Positions 48,655-57,123 of a DNA stretch of 64,000 nucleotides are shown here, in pieces. The position numbers and the translations under genes are program-made. This DNA is from Lutibacter sp. B2 (lineage in GTDB: Bacteria > Bacillota > Clostridia > Peptostreptococcales > Thermotaleaceae): positions 24,634-88,633 of the forward strand of contig JADPRS010000014.1 of the NCBI GenBank assembly GCA_015686845.1, given 5' to 3'. The notes below the pieces were generated by a model. That model ran no database searches. It was not told where the DNA came from and saw nothing but the letters and a program-made list of their open reading frames with translations. Each line of letters opens with the position of its first letter. Within the stretch, counting starts at the first letter, position 1.

Positions 48655-49230
48655 CTAAACATCGGCTAACACTCTGGTAGATAATCCCGTAGCAAATGGA
48701 TTTTCTATCCACATGGTATAAACATGAAATTGATCACCTGTTTTTAAATTTAATTTGCTTAAATCTAAGTTTTCTATAATATAAGTTTTGTTTTCTTCTG
48801 ACTTTATATCTGCTTGAAAGTGTTCCTTTCCTCTACGAATTCCTGCACAATCAATCCCTATAAAGCATACCTTTTTATCAAGTAAAAAATTTATAAGTTC
48901 CCAACTAAGCTCATGGTGCTGATTTACATATATTTCACTTCCGTATGCATATTTGCTTTGTATATTTGTTTTAAATATTATAAAGATATCTTCTTCGCCT
49001 TCAATTTCTACTCCTTTTAATACTTCTAATCCGATCTCCTCATCTAGATCATAATTCGTGCAGTCAATTAAAATGCCCTTTGTCTTGAAGTACTCTATTG
49101 GAACATTGCTTTTTTTATACACATCTATATGAGTACCCACATGCCCTGCATTCATTAATTTATTTTCTTGAGACTCTAACCATTTCCAAACCTCATGATT
49201 TCTATCTAATTTCATTGTTATATTGATCAT
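48655..49230 (-). CDS. Cyclase/kynurenine formamidase-like hydrolase
   Basis: A 191-residue member of the cyclase (KynB-like) metal-dependent amidohydrolase family. The metal motif is HVGTHIDVYKKSNVP (H-x-G-T-H-x-D, about 28-42), and later H and E residues are present in QHHELSW and GKEHFQADI. The substrate is unknown; relatives cleave N-formylkynurenine, lactams or imides. ATG 49230 follows GGAGAGGTG. It heads an operon with marR, so the regulator probably responds to its substrate or product. Confidence 0.8.
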   Translation of the reverse strand: MINITMKLDRNHEVWKWLESQENKLMNAGHVGTHIDVYKKSNVPIEYFKTKGILIDCTNYDLDEEIGLEVLKGVEIEGEEDIFIIFKTNIQSKYAYGSEIYVNQHHELSWELINFLLDKKVCFIGIDCAGIRRGKEHFQADIKSEENKTYIIENLDLSKLNLKTGDQFHVYTMWIENPFATGLSTRVLADV

Positions 49231-49250
49231 ACTATCACCTCTCCATTTTT

Positions 49251-49295
49251 GTTTCCTAGTAAACAATTTTACAGTATTTTTGTTTCCTTGTAAAC
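49251..49295 (-). promoter_or_regulatory. Promoter with two GTTTCCTNGTAAAC operators (MarR sites)
   Basis: Two copies of a 14-base palindrome-like site, GTTTCCTAGTAAAC (49251-49264) and GTTTCCTTGTAAAC (49282-49295), centres 31 bases (three helical turns) apart. On the minus strand the far copy supplies the -35 TTTACA; a 17-base spacer leads to -10 TAAAAT (49266-49271, extended TG), and the near copy lies at the start site. This is a clear repressor layout for the cyclase-marR unit. Confidence 0.75.
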
Positions 49296-49363
49296 TATAT
49301 TTCAAAAAAAATACTCTTCCCTTACGAGATGTTGGGAATAGTTCAGGAAATTTAGGCAACACA

Positions 49364-49397
49364 AAAAATCTGAGTTCAAACATAAACCCAGATTTTT
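49364..49397 (-). terminator. Terminator after the FAD oxidoreductase gene
   Basis: Arms AAAAATCTGAGTT / AACCCAGATTTTT (one mismatch), followed on the minus strand by T-rich sequence. Confidence 0.78.
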
Positions 49398-49432
49398 GTC
49401 TTATGATATATATTATTGATAATATATAAATT

Positions 49433-50665
49433 TTATCTATCTAGTCTAAATAAATTTAATATTGGTGGATGATCTCCAAAATACAAATCTCTTATTAATT
49501 TGGCACCCATGAGTCCATATAATATTCCATTTGAACCATATCCTAAACAAAAATAATGATTTGGATAATCTTTATGTTCTCCTATATATGGAAGTCCATC
49601 CTTGGTTTCTGCAAAAAATCCACTGAAAGTATACTCTATTTCAACATTATTCATTTTTGGAAAATATGATTTTAACTTATTCTGTAAAATATTATACTTA
49701 TTGAGTGACAATACATCTTCATTTTTAAGATTATACATTTTACTTCTTTCTCCACCTAATTTTTCATCTTCTCCACCGATAATTACTCTATCATCATCTG
49801 TGCTTCTAATATATATATACGGATCATCTGTATCTCTTATGATACATTTATTGTGCCATCCCTCAAAACAAGTTAATGGTTTTGTAACTATATTAAAGCT
49901 TCTAGTTAATATTGCCGTTTTTTTATTGAAATATTTCCTTGCTTCATATCCTGTTGCAATGATTACTTTTTTCGCTTTTATCTTAAATCCATTATTCGTA
50001 GTCAATACTACTTTCTTATTTTCATTTTTTACATTTACCACTTCAGTATTTTCATATACCCTTAATCCATTTTCTACGCCTTTTCTTATTAATGAATGTG
50101 TAAATCTATAGGGGTCTATTTCAGCAGCTAAATCTTTTGAATATATGCCTCCCTTTATATTAAATGAAAATATGTTTTTCCCTTTTTCTTGATCTATATA
50201 TTTTACATCAAACCCATTCATTTTTCTTAAATCATATTCATTTTTCAAAAAATTAATATCATTATTTTTATATGTATAATATAAACAATCTTTTATTCTA
50301 AATTCACAATCATCATCAATATCCTTCGTTATTTTATCTATTTCAAACAATGCATTTTCAGTTTCTTTAAAGCAATTCACTGCATTTTTCTCTCCTATAA
50401 TTCCTTTTAATCCAATTAAATTTGAATCTATTTCATATTGAAGTATAGCAGTACATCCTCTTGTGCTTCCATATCCTATGATATTTTTATCTACTATTAC
50501 TGTATCCACGTCATTTTTTGTTAAATGATAACTGCATAGTGCTCCCGTTATTCCAGCTCCAATTATAACTACATCACATTCTATATTTTTGCTAATATAG
50601 GTGTATTTATTCGTTATATTATTTATTTTAGACCAAATCGTATCTCCTGAAACTGTATTCATCAT
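49433..50665 (-). CDS. FAD-dependent oxidoreductase, DAO/glycine oxidase family
   Basis: A 410-residue flavoprotein: FAD-binding Rossmann motif VVIIGAGITGALCSYHL (about 33-49), a second FAD-contacting strand (KKVIIATGYEA, about 236-246) and the C-terminal DGLPYIGEH motif (about 362-370). It belongs to the D-amino-acid oxidase/glycine oxidase superfamily (COG0665). Unlike many clostridial relatives it has no Rieske domain. The substrate is unknown. ATG 50665 is preceded by AGGAGGGGTG; in-frame ATGs at 50683 and 50704 lack such a site. It is divergent from the ncRNA promoter. Confidence 0.85.
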   Translation of the reverse strand: MMNTVSGDTIWSKINNITNKYTYISKNIECDVVIIGAGITGALCSYHLTKNDVDTVIVDKNIIGYGSTRGCTAILQYEIDSNLIGLKGIIGEKNAVNCFKETENALFEIDKITKDIDDDCEFRIKDCLYYTYKNNDINFLKNEYDLRKMNGFDVKYIDQEKGKNIFSFNIKGGIYSKDLAAEIDPYRFTHSLIRKGVENGLRVYENTEVVNVKNENKKVVLTTNNGFKIKAKKVIIATGYEARKYFNKKTAILTRSFNIVTKPLTCFEGWHNKCIIRDTDDPYIYIRSTDDDRVIIGGEDEKLGGERSKMYNLKNEDVLSLNKYNILQNKLKSYFPKMNNVEIEYTFSGFFAETKDGLPYIGEHKDYPNHYFCLGYGSNGILYGLMGAKLIRDLYFGDHPPILNLFRLDR

Positions 50666-50746
50666 TTCACCCCTCCTAAACATATGTTTTTTTAGTATTT
50701 CCAAAGTAATATTTTTTATATCTTAAATATTTTCTTTATTATTGGA

Positions 50747-50752
50747 TATAAT
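50747..50752 (+). promoter_or_regulatory. -10 element of the 50.76-kb ncRNA
   Basis: Perfect TATAAT (50747-50752), with a weak -35 (TTAAAT, 50723-50728, 18-base spacer). Transcription would begin at about 50759-50761, at the GGG that opens the structured RNA. Confidence 0.6.
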
Positions 50753-50758
50753 ATTTTT

Positions 50759-51047
50759 AGGGTGCATAATGGTCAAGTTAAGAATAACCTAAGTTCCTTG
50801 GGATTTATGTTATTCGATCAAAGATATTATGTAAGTGACAACGCTTATATGGTGTCGGAGATAAGATTTTTTATGGTGGATTATTCTATCATAAAAGGTC
50901 GAGCTAAGATTGAGCAAGATGCTTTTGCATCTTCCTTGGTCGAACGAACCGTTATTATGGGTAATGTAAGTTATCTATAATAGCGCTAGTAAGATTATTA
51001 TGTACTTTAAGAAATCTTGTATTCCTTTAGGAATACAAGATTTCTTT
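50759..51047 (+). ncRNA. Structured non-coding RNA of about 290 nt (candidate)
   Basis: Promoter, ordered folding and terminator with no plausible gene. Pairings visible by eye: TGGTC/GATCA, GAATAAC/GTTATTC and CCTAAG/CTTGGG nested as one arm (about 50769-50820); TTTTATG/CATAAAA (50870-50896); AAGATGC-TTTT-GCATCTT (50916-50933); and a closing stem ATAATGG (about 50766-50772) with CCGTTAT (about 50949-50955). The only ORF (72 codons from ATG 50762) has no ribosome site and overlaps these helices. It may belong to one of the large clostridial RNA classes such as raiA, but I cannot confirm a match from memory. Confidence 0.55.
51009..51046 (+). terminator. Terminator of the 50.76-kb ncRNA
   Basis: Perfect 17-base arms (AAGAAATCTTGTATTCC and complement), 4-base loop, T-rich tail. 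It lies downstream of no gene, which supports an RNA unit. Confidence 0.85.
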
Positions 51048-51120
51048 CTCACTATACATATAATTTGTAATCTAGTCTGTAACATATTATAAAATTAATT
51101 ATTTAGATTTATAATCAAAC

Positions 51121-51150
51121 AAAAGCTATAATCAATATTGATTATAGCTT
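51121..51150 (-). terminator. Terminator after the 51179 gene
   Basis: Arms AAAGCTATAATCA / TGATTATAGCTT around ATAT, with a T-rich tail on the minus strand. Confidence 0.8.
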
Positions 51151-51178
51151 CTGTTAACAAAGTCTTACAAATTATATA

Positions 51179-51379
51179 CTACTCTACATAATTTGTAAGG
51201 GTAGTATTTGCTGCATTCAATGCACTATTTACTGAATTAAGCGTTTCTTGAATTTGTCGTCTATTTTCTGGTTTTTCAACTGAGCTTATTGCTTGATTTA
51301 AACAATTTACAGAACTTTGAAGTTGCGCTTGAACATCTTGTACGTGTTGTTTCGCATTTTTACCCTGTGTGTTATTCAT
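51179..51379 (-). CDS. Small helical protein, unknown function
   Basis: A 66-residue hydrophilic protein, Gln/Asn-rich and almost wholly helical by composition (VQDVQAQLQSSVNCLNQAI, then IQETLNSVNSALNAANTTL). One Cys (about 25). Ribosome site GGAGGAATT before ATG 51379 and a strong terminator show a real gene. It resembles small clostridial/Bacillus proteins of the DUF1657 type and spore-associated helical proteins, but the family is not certain. Confidence 0.65.
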   Translation of the reverse strand: MNNTQGKNAKQHVQDVQAQLQSSVNCLNQAISSVEKPENRRQIQETLNSVNSALNAANTTLTNYVE

Positions 51380-51494
51380 GTTATAATTCCTCCAATTTTT
51401 TTACTTACTGGTACAAGAGTATTCTTTGTTTTTAAAGAGGAAATATACTTACTATTTTATTTTTTATAAAATATCCTTTAAGATCATATTTAAA

Positions 51495-52319
51495 TTACCC
51501 TAATGCAACATCTAAAATCATCATTACAGTAAATCCAACCATACATCCAATTGTTGCAATATCTGTTTTTATTGATCCTTCCCCTTGTTGTGCTTCTGGG
51601 ATTAATTCCTCAACAACAACGTAAATCATGGCTCCAGCAGCAAAGGCTAATGCATATGGTAATAAAGGACGCATCGCTACAACAGCGACTGCACCAATAA
51701 CCCCTGCGATGGGTTCAACTGCGCCTGATGCCTGCCCATATACAAATGCTTTCGTGCGTGAAAAACCTTCTCGTCTAAGTGGTATTGAAACCGCTGCACC
51801 TTCTGGGAAATTTTGCAAACCAATTCCAATTGCTAAGGCAATCGCTCCGGCTAATGAAGCTGAAGGTAATCCATAAGCAACAGCACCAAATGCAACACCT
51901 ACCGCAAGTCCTTCAGGAATATTATGTAATGTAATAGCCAATACAAGAAGCACACTTCTTTGCCAACTTGTTTTTATCCCTTCTGCATGAGAAATATCAA
52001 GTCCCATGTGTAAATGAGGTAATAACTTATCTACAGCGAATAAAAAAACGCCTCCACCTAAGAAACCAATAGCAGCGGTCAACCAAGCTGTTTGCCCTAA
52101 CTCTTCTGCCATTTCAATAGCAAGTGCTAGTAGTGACCAAAAACTTGCTGCAATCATAACACCTGCAGCGAAGCCTAGCATACCATTTAATACTTTCTTA
52201 TTAATTGTTTTAAAGAAAAAAACCAAAGATGCTCCAAGTGCTGTAACTCCCCAAGTAAACAATGTCCCAATTAAAGCTTGTGTAACTGGTGAGAATTGTA
52301 CTAACCATTCAATCATCAT
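51495..52319 (-). CDS. ZIP-family divalent metal transporter
   Basis: A 274-residue, eight-helix ZIP transporter of the ZupT/GufA branch. Metal-binding signatures: [14 protein letters not shown] in helix 4 (about 130-143) and [12 protein letters not shown] in helix 5 (about 173-184). It probably imports Zn2+ or other divalent metals. GGAGGGAAAA precedes ATG 52319 (ATG 52316 is next). Single gene; no metal-responsive regulator beside it. Confidence 0.93.
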   Translation of the reverse strand: MMIEWLVQFSPVTQALIGTLFTWGVTALGASLVFFFKTINKKVLNGMLGFAAGVMIAASFWSLLALAIEMAEELGQTAWLTAAIGFLGGGVFLFAVDKLLPHLHMGLDISHAEGIKTSWQRSVLLVLAITLHNIPEGLAVGVAFGAVAYGLPSASLAGAIALAIGIGLQNFPEGAAVSIPLRREGFSRTKAFVYGQASGAVEPIAGVIGAVAVVAMRPLLPYALAFAAGAMIYVVVEELIPEAQQGEGSIKTDIATIGCMVGFTVMMILDVALG

Positions 52320-52409
52320 TTTTCCCTCCTATCTATATTATTTATTGAGGAACTTCTCCTATACTCTAAACTTTTAGAAAATAACTTTTTAACAGAATAT
52401 CCTTTAATT

Positions 52410-53066
52410 TTAATTCTTAATAACAAGACCTAAAAGTCTTGAAAGCGAAACAGCTTGTATAGGCGAAACGATCACTCCATATAAATCTGTTGTCCTTACA
52501 TTTATTCCATCTATTTCACAATCACTTAAATCAATTCCCTTTAGTTTTGTTCCTGGCATTTCAACCTGCTGTAAATCAGACTCAACAAAAGCCACCTTAT
52601 TAAAATCAGATTCTTGAAAATCAGCATTTCGCAGTAAACAATTTTCAAAATTCACTTGTTTACAACGTGAAAATGCAAAAGAAGCATACCTACCATTACA
52701 GTTTCCAAACTTTACATTTTGTAAAGTTGATTCACTCAGATCAATTCCCATCATTTTACAGTCAATCATTTCCACTCTATGAATGATGGCTTCATTAAAA
52801 TCCACATTCGATAAATCACAGTTTTCAAACCTTACATCTGTCAAATCAAGACCCTTAAATGCTATTTGTTTAAATATAACATTTCTAAAAATCATCTGTT
52901 TAAAATTCACATGTTCTGCCGTTTGATTTTCAATACAACAATCTGAAATCACCCTCATCTCGAAAAAATCATCATTTTGAATATCCTCATCAAAAGATTG
53001 AAACTCATCTAATTTCTTTGGTATTTTAGGTGATACAATTTTATAGTTTATTTTTTTATTTTCCAT
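52410..53066 (-). CDS. Pentapeptide-repeat protein (Qnr/McbG-like fold)
   Basis: A 218-residue protein made of about thirty pentapeptide repeats (pattern A/V-D/N-F/L-x-x, e.g. LSNVDFNEAIIHRVEM, LRNADFQESDFNKVAF), forming a right-handed square beta-helix, ended by a SPIQAVSLSRLLGLVI helix. Such proteins can mimic DNA and protect gyrase. The gene starts inside the end of the MATE gene (11-base overlap; GGAGG upstream of ATG 53066), so the two are coupled and may give combined efflux and target protection. Gyrase protection is inference. Confidence 0.85.
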   Translation of the reverse strand: MENKKINYKIVSPKIPKKLDEFQSFDEDIQNDDFFEMRVISDCCIENQTAEHVNFKQMIFRNVIFKQIAFKGLDLTDVRFENCDLSNVDFNEAIIHRVEMIDCKMMGIDLSESTLQNVKFGNCNGRYASFAFSRCKQVNFENCLLRNADFQESDFNKVAFVESDLQQVEMPGTKLKGIDLSDCEIDGINVRTTDLYGVIVSPIQAVSLSRLLGLVIKN

Positions 53067-54402
53067 CCTGATACCTCCAAGTTCTAACTTTATTTTGATA
53101 TAATAAAAAACAACACACCACAATAGTCAATAATTCTGCTACAGGGGCTGTTAACCAAATTCCATTTGTACTAAATATTTTAGGAAGAATAAATAATCCA
53201 GCCATACTAAAGATCAACCCTCTACACAATACAACAATTGTTGAACATCTTGCTTCTTCGATGGCTTGAAAATACGAAGTTATGACTATATTAACCCCCA
53301 TGAATAAATAGTTTACAAAGTAAATTTTCATACCTATACTTGCCAATTTTATTAATTCCTTATTGTTATTATTAAATAATTCAACCATGTTTTTTGCAAA
53401 TAAAAGGCCTACTATGAAAAAACCTATTCCAAATACTACGGATACGTAAACTGCCAATTTAAAACTTGTTCTTACTCTTTTATATTCTTTTGCTCCATAA
53501 TTATAACCGATGATAGGCTGTACAGCCTGTGACACTCCAATAAACACCATAAATACTAATGCATATATATAATTTATGATACTGTAAGCTGATACACCTA
53601 TCTCCCCAAGCATTTTCATGCAAACTAAATTATACATTAACATAACTATAGCTAAAGACATTTCTGATAAAAAACTTGGAAATCCATTTTTAAAAATTCT
53701 CATAACATCATTTAAAACAAATTTTATTCTGACAAATTTAAGATCACCTTTTTTTAATATAAAATGCATCAATAACATTATAATAGATATTAAATTTCCT
53801 GCACCTGTGGCTAGAGCTGCACCACTTACGCCCCAATGAAATTTAAAGATAAAAATATAATCTAAGCAACAATTAATTACTGCACCTATCATCATTGCAT
53901 ACATTGATAATTGAGGTGCTCTGTCATTTCTTACAAAACAACTAAGAACATCTACCATCACAAATAATGGTGAAAAATATAAGATTATACGCATATAATC
54001 TTTGACATAATCTAATATTTTATCATTTGCTCCAAGTATATAGGACATCTTTTCTATATTTAAGCCCATTAAGACAGTAATCGTTATGCTTATTATTGCA
54101 GCTAGCAATACTGCTTGTGTAAAAATACTGCTCCCTTCTTCCTCTTTCCCTTCACCAAATTTAATAGATACTAGTGTTGCTCCTCCTAACCCAATCAATA
54201 GCCCTATCGCTGCAAATAGTGAATATACTGGTACTACAATATTTACAGCTGCTAAACCATCACTTCCAACCCCTCGTCCTACGAATATACCATCTATTAC
54301 TATGTGTAAAGACATTATAAGCATTCCCATAACAGAGGGAACAAGATAGTGTAGAAATAATTTAGAAACAGAATCATTTTTTAAATCTAAAGCTTTTGTC
54401 AT
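53056..54402 (-). CDS. MATE-family multidrug efflux transporter
   Basis: A 448-residue, twelve-helix MATE exporter of the NorM/MepA-like group (MATE landmarks in helix 1, LHIVIDGIFVGRGVG, and helix 7, VSQAVQPIIGYNYGA, about 281-295). It exports cationic drugs against Na+ or H+. Its promoter, between merR and this gene, has the MerR-type 19-base spacer and palindrome, so it should be induced by ligands of the MerR protein upstream. Confidence 0.93.
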   Translation of the reverse strand: MTKALDLKNDSVSKLFLHYLVPSVMGMLIMSLHIVIDGIFVGRGVGSDGLAAVNIVVPVYSLFAAIGLLIGLGGATLVSIKFGEGKEEEGSSIFTQAVLLAAIISITITVLMGLNIEKMSYILGANDKILDYVKDYMRIILYFSPLFVMVDVLSCFVRNDRAPQLSMYAMMIGAVINCCLDYIFIFKFHWGVSGAALATGAGNLISIIMLLMHFILKKGDLKFVRIKFVLNDVMRIFKNGFPSFLSEMSLAIVMLMYNLVCMKMLGEIGVSAYSIINYIYALVFMVFIGVSQAVQPIIGYNYGAKEYKRVRTSFKLAVYVSVVFGIGFFIVGLLFAKNMVELFNNNNKELIKLASIGMKIYFVNYLFMGVNIVITSYFQAIEEARCSTIVVLCRGLIFSMAGLFILPKIFSTNGIWLTAPVAELLTIVVCCFLLYQNKVRTWRYQDGK

Positions 54403-54436
54403 AATAAAATAACCTCCTTATTCGTTAACAGAAGTT

Positions 54437-54467
54437 ATTTTATACCTTATAGCTACTATAAGGTCAA
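54437..54467 (-). promoter_or_regulatory. MerR-type promoter of the MATE gene (19-bp spacer, perfect palindrome)
   Basis: Minus strand: -35 TTGACC (54462-54467), -10 TAAAAT (54437-54442), spacer of 19 bases. A perfect repeat ACCTTATAG-CTA-CTATAAGGT (54444-54464) fills the spacer. Long spacer plus central palindrome is the signature of promoters activated by MerR-family proteins by DNA twisting. (TATAAA with a 17-base spacer is an alternative -10.). Confidence 0.8.
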
Positions 54468-54471
54468 GACA

Positions 54472-55287
54472 TTACTTTATTGGAATTTGAATCTCCGTTA
54501 AATATTCATCTTCATTCAGGATCATAGAGCAGTCAATCAATCCAATTTCTATTGCATTACCTATAATTTCATAATTATGATCACTTACATAGTTTAATAG
54601 TTTTTTATAAGATTTATAGTTTTCCTTATAAGGTCCTTTATGATAAATACATGCATATTTTCCTGCTGGTAATTTTTTCATATTGCTGTATTTAAGACGA
54701 TCCTCCAGTAAAATATACACTGCATTATACTTATCAAATCTATTCATTCTCAAATTATCCTGTGATACAATTACACCTATTTTTCCTGTAAACATTAGAT
54801 ACTGATCTTTACATATGTTTTGTAAATTCTTTAAGGCCAATTCAAATTCAACATCTGAATCTGAATCATTTATAGATTCTACAGCAATATTTCTTTCTAG
54901 TATTTCTCTTATTCTTACGGTTTCACGATTTTCTATGTTCATATAATCTTTTATTTGACTTATTTTATTACCAATTTTGTCTGATATCAATTCTAATTCT
55001 TTCATTTTTTCATGTGTGGCCTGCTTCTGCATTTCAAGCAACTTCACCATATTTTCTATATCTCTTTTTTCAAAATATCCACCTATGTCTTTTAAAGAGA
55101 TCCCTATATATTTTAAGTATTTTATTCTATCTAATTGTTCAAATTGATCTATATTATAATAGCGATATCCATTATTTTTATCTACTATTTTAGGCTTTAA
55201 AATTCCTATTTTATCATAGTATCTTAAGGTTTGCGTTGATACATTATGGAGTTTTGCCATATCACCGATTAGAAATTTATTTTTCAT
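54472..55287 (-). CDS. MerR-family regulator with GyrI-like effector domain
   Basis: A 271-residue BmrR-like activator: MerR winged-helix (FLIGDMAKLHNVSTQTLRYYDKIGILKP, about 4-31), the dimer coiled coil (about 75-115) and a GyrI-like/AraC effector-binding domain (about 150-270, with LPAGKYACIYHKGPY). The start ATG 55287 is preceded by AAAAGGAG. It overlaps the hydrolase gene start region and lies right upstream of the MATE promoter with its matching operator, so it most likely senses a bulky drug and induces the efflux genes. Confidence 0.93.
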   Translation of the reverse strand: MKNKFLIGDMAKLHNVSTQTLRYYDKIGILKPKIVDKNNGYRYYNIDQFEQLDRIKYLKYIGISLKDIGGYFEKRDIENMVKLLEMQKQATHEKMKELELISDKIGNKISQIKDYMNIENRETVRIREILERNIAVESINDSDSDVEFELALKNLQNICKDQYLMFTGKIGVIVSQDNLRMNRFDKYNAVYILLEDRLKYSNMKKLPAGKYACIYHKGPYKENYKSYKKLLNYVSDHNYEIIGNAIEIGLIDCSMILNEDEYLTEIQIPIK

Positions 55288-55966
55288 CAAAGCTATTCTC
55301 CTTTTGATCAAGATTATTTAATTTCTTAAAATGACCATTTTCAAGAAAAGCACTGACCAATTCTGCTATTTCATATTTATGGTGAATTTCTTTATGCCCA
55401 TAAGAGACAACGATAAAATCTTTTAGTTCTTTATATTTTACAGAATTCACCTGAACTCTACCATCATTTTCAGTTTTTAGTAACTTACCTAAAAGTAAAT
55501 TGCTTTTATTCCCTGCAACTGCACCTATTTCAATGGATTCTACATGCTTTAACTTTAAATTTTCTATGTTCTCTGATTGTAGTGATTTCAACGTCTTAAA
55601 CATATTAGTAAAAAGATTTGATAATTTTGAAGCTATATCTGCTAATTGACTTCCTTTGTTTGGCGTGGATATCAAAACACATCTATTTATTTGATCTGTA
55701 TATTTTGTATTGGATAAAAAATGCCTTATTATTAATCCACCCGTACTATGACCTACAAGGCTAATTTTTTCGTTTTCTTTTAAACTACATATAATTTCTT
55801 CTATTTTTTCTTCAAAAATAGAAGTACAATATTCAATTTCTTTAAATGTTAAGGGTAAATCTATCAATATACATTCATAGCCTATTTTTTCTAAATTTTT
55901 CTTCAATATGAACATGTCTTTTTTATTCTTATTGAATCCATGTACTAAAATTACTTTTTTCTTCAT
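55277..55966 (-). CDS. Alpha/beta hydrolase (lipase-like)
   Basis: A 229-residue alpha/beta-hydrolase: VILVHGFN at 5-12 (oxyanion loop), nucleophile elbow GHSTGG (about 73-78, Ser75), an Asp in NDGRV (about 167) and the His in YGHKEIHH (about 187), so a full triad is available. It resembles triacylglycerol-lipase/YqiA-like enzymes. The end overlaps the merR start by 11 bases, so it is the first gene of the hydrolase-merR-(MATE-pentapeptide) run. Whether it acts on the same compound is not shown. Confidence 0.78.
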   Translation of the reverse strand: MKKKVILVHGFNKNKKDMFILKKNLEKIGYECILIDLPLTFKEIEYCTSIFEEKIEEIICSLKENEKISLVGHSTGGLIIRHFLSNTKYTDQINRCVLISTPNKGSQLADIASKLSNLFTNMFKTLKSLQSENIENLKLKHVESIEIGAVAGNKSNLLLGKLLKTENDGRVQVNSVKYKELKDFIVVSYGHKEIHHKYEIAELVSAFLENGHFKKLNNLDQKENSFDEK

Positions 55967-56132
55967 TTATAATCTCCTAAAAACAGTTTCTCATTTGAAT
56001 TCTTTTACTTTATAACTATATTATAACTTATTTGAATACATTTTTTATATTTATCATTCAACTTTCTCTAGTTCATCTCTCTTCCATTAAAGCAAATCCT
56101 AATATTTTTTTCTTTACGTCAGATGGCATGCC

Positions 56133-56780
56133 TTATATTCCTTTATCAATATATCCATCTAATACTTCAATGAATTTTTCTATAATATTCTTCTCTCTTG
56201 AGTCTAAATCCTTATGCTCTAATAATTTTATTAATTTTTCTTTTTCCTTTATCCATTCATCTTTATAATGTAGTTCAAATGCTATGTGACCATATATATT
56301 TTCAGCATAATTAGGAACCTCAGCAAGATACTTTAAAAATTTTATATTATTTTGTTTATAAATATTATATATATCCCTACCATATCCCTCAGAACAACCA
56401 CAATTTAAATTGTCACTAAGCTTTATAAAATTAATCATATTTTTTTCATGATCTATATCAATATTTTCCGATGCCCACTCTAATGCTTTTTCAAAGTATA
56501 TGATCTCATCATAATTCGCCTCTGGTAAAAGCAAATAAATCGTTTCAATATCTTTTTTTGTTTTATTTTCCTTATTCAACAATATATAAATAAATTCTTC
56601 TACGGTCACATCTGTTTCATTATTTATTTTTACTAATGATTTATTTTTTTCTTTATTCTTTAATATTTTCATTTCACTTTTCAAATCATACAATTCCTTT
56701 TTAGACTTTTTTTGATTAAACCCAACAAAACTTAAAGCACTTAATAAAATAATTATGATAAAAATCAAAAATCTCTTCAT
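56133..56780 (-). CDS. Membrane-anchored protein, unknown function
   Basis: A 215-residue protein: N-terminal membrane anchor (about 1-20), a short coiled coil (ELYDLKSEMKILKNKEK), then a helical outside region, with acidic and Asn-rich stretches (EAALEWASENID, SDNLNCGCSEGYG). No family recognised; nothing catalytic seen. Start ATG 56780 follows GGGAGG; a longer in-frame reading lacks such a site. Low-GC, divergent-transcribed from the chemoreceptor. Confidence 0.55.
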   Translation of the reverse strand: MKRFLIFIIIILLSALSFVGFNQKKSKKELYDLKSEMKILKNKEKNKSLVKINNETDVTVEEFIYILLNKENKTKKDIETIYLLLPEANYDEIIYFEKALEWASENIDIDHEKNMINFIKLSDNLNCGCSEGYGRDIYNIYKQNNIKFLKYLAEVPNYAENIYGHIAFELHYKDEWIKEKEKLIKLLEHKDLDSREKNIIEKFIEVLDGYIDKGI

Positions 56781-57123
56781 TTTAAACCTCCCGTTCACTT
56801 TTGACGAATTTTTCATAAGCATGTTTTTAAATTTTCTAAATCAATTCCTACCATTACAACAATTAACATTTATTCATATCAAAATACAATTTTACCACAT
56901 TTTATTTTGTTTAAAAAATATTTGAATACTAATGAAAATATTGGGTAGTAATAATATATAAAAATATGAAGGAATATTGATGAAAATGTAGAAATATGTC
57001 GTAAACGAAAATTCATATCTGCAATATTATTCATCCTAATTTTTTCTCTATCTATTGAAGGAGGGATAAAAAGTCTAACGGAGTTGTAAAAACACAGAAA
57101 ACCACATATGAAAGGATGATCTT

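Noticed and set aside
49602..50111. A 169-codon plus-strand frame
   Set aside because: Antisense of the FAD oxidoreductase gene; no ribosome site or recognisable domain.
50762..50980. A 72-codon plus-strand ORF in the candidate ncRNA
   Set aside because: It has no ribosome site, starts at the likely first transcribed bases, and overlaps paired helices; its protein sequence resembles nothing.
56073..56129. An 18-codon minus-strand ORF (MPSDVKKKILGFALMEER)
   Set aside because: It has AAAGGA upstream but lies at the end of the 56133 gene, with no conservation evidence; too short to support alone.
56781..57123. Search for a riboswitch or sigma-D promoter in the chemoreceptor's upstream gap
   Set aside because: The stretch is AT-rich; GAAGGAGGG near 57057 has no usable start codon after it, and I saw neither a known riboswitch motif nor a sigma-D promoter.
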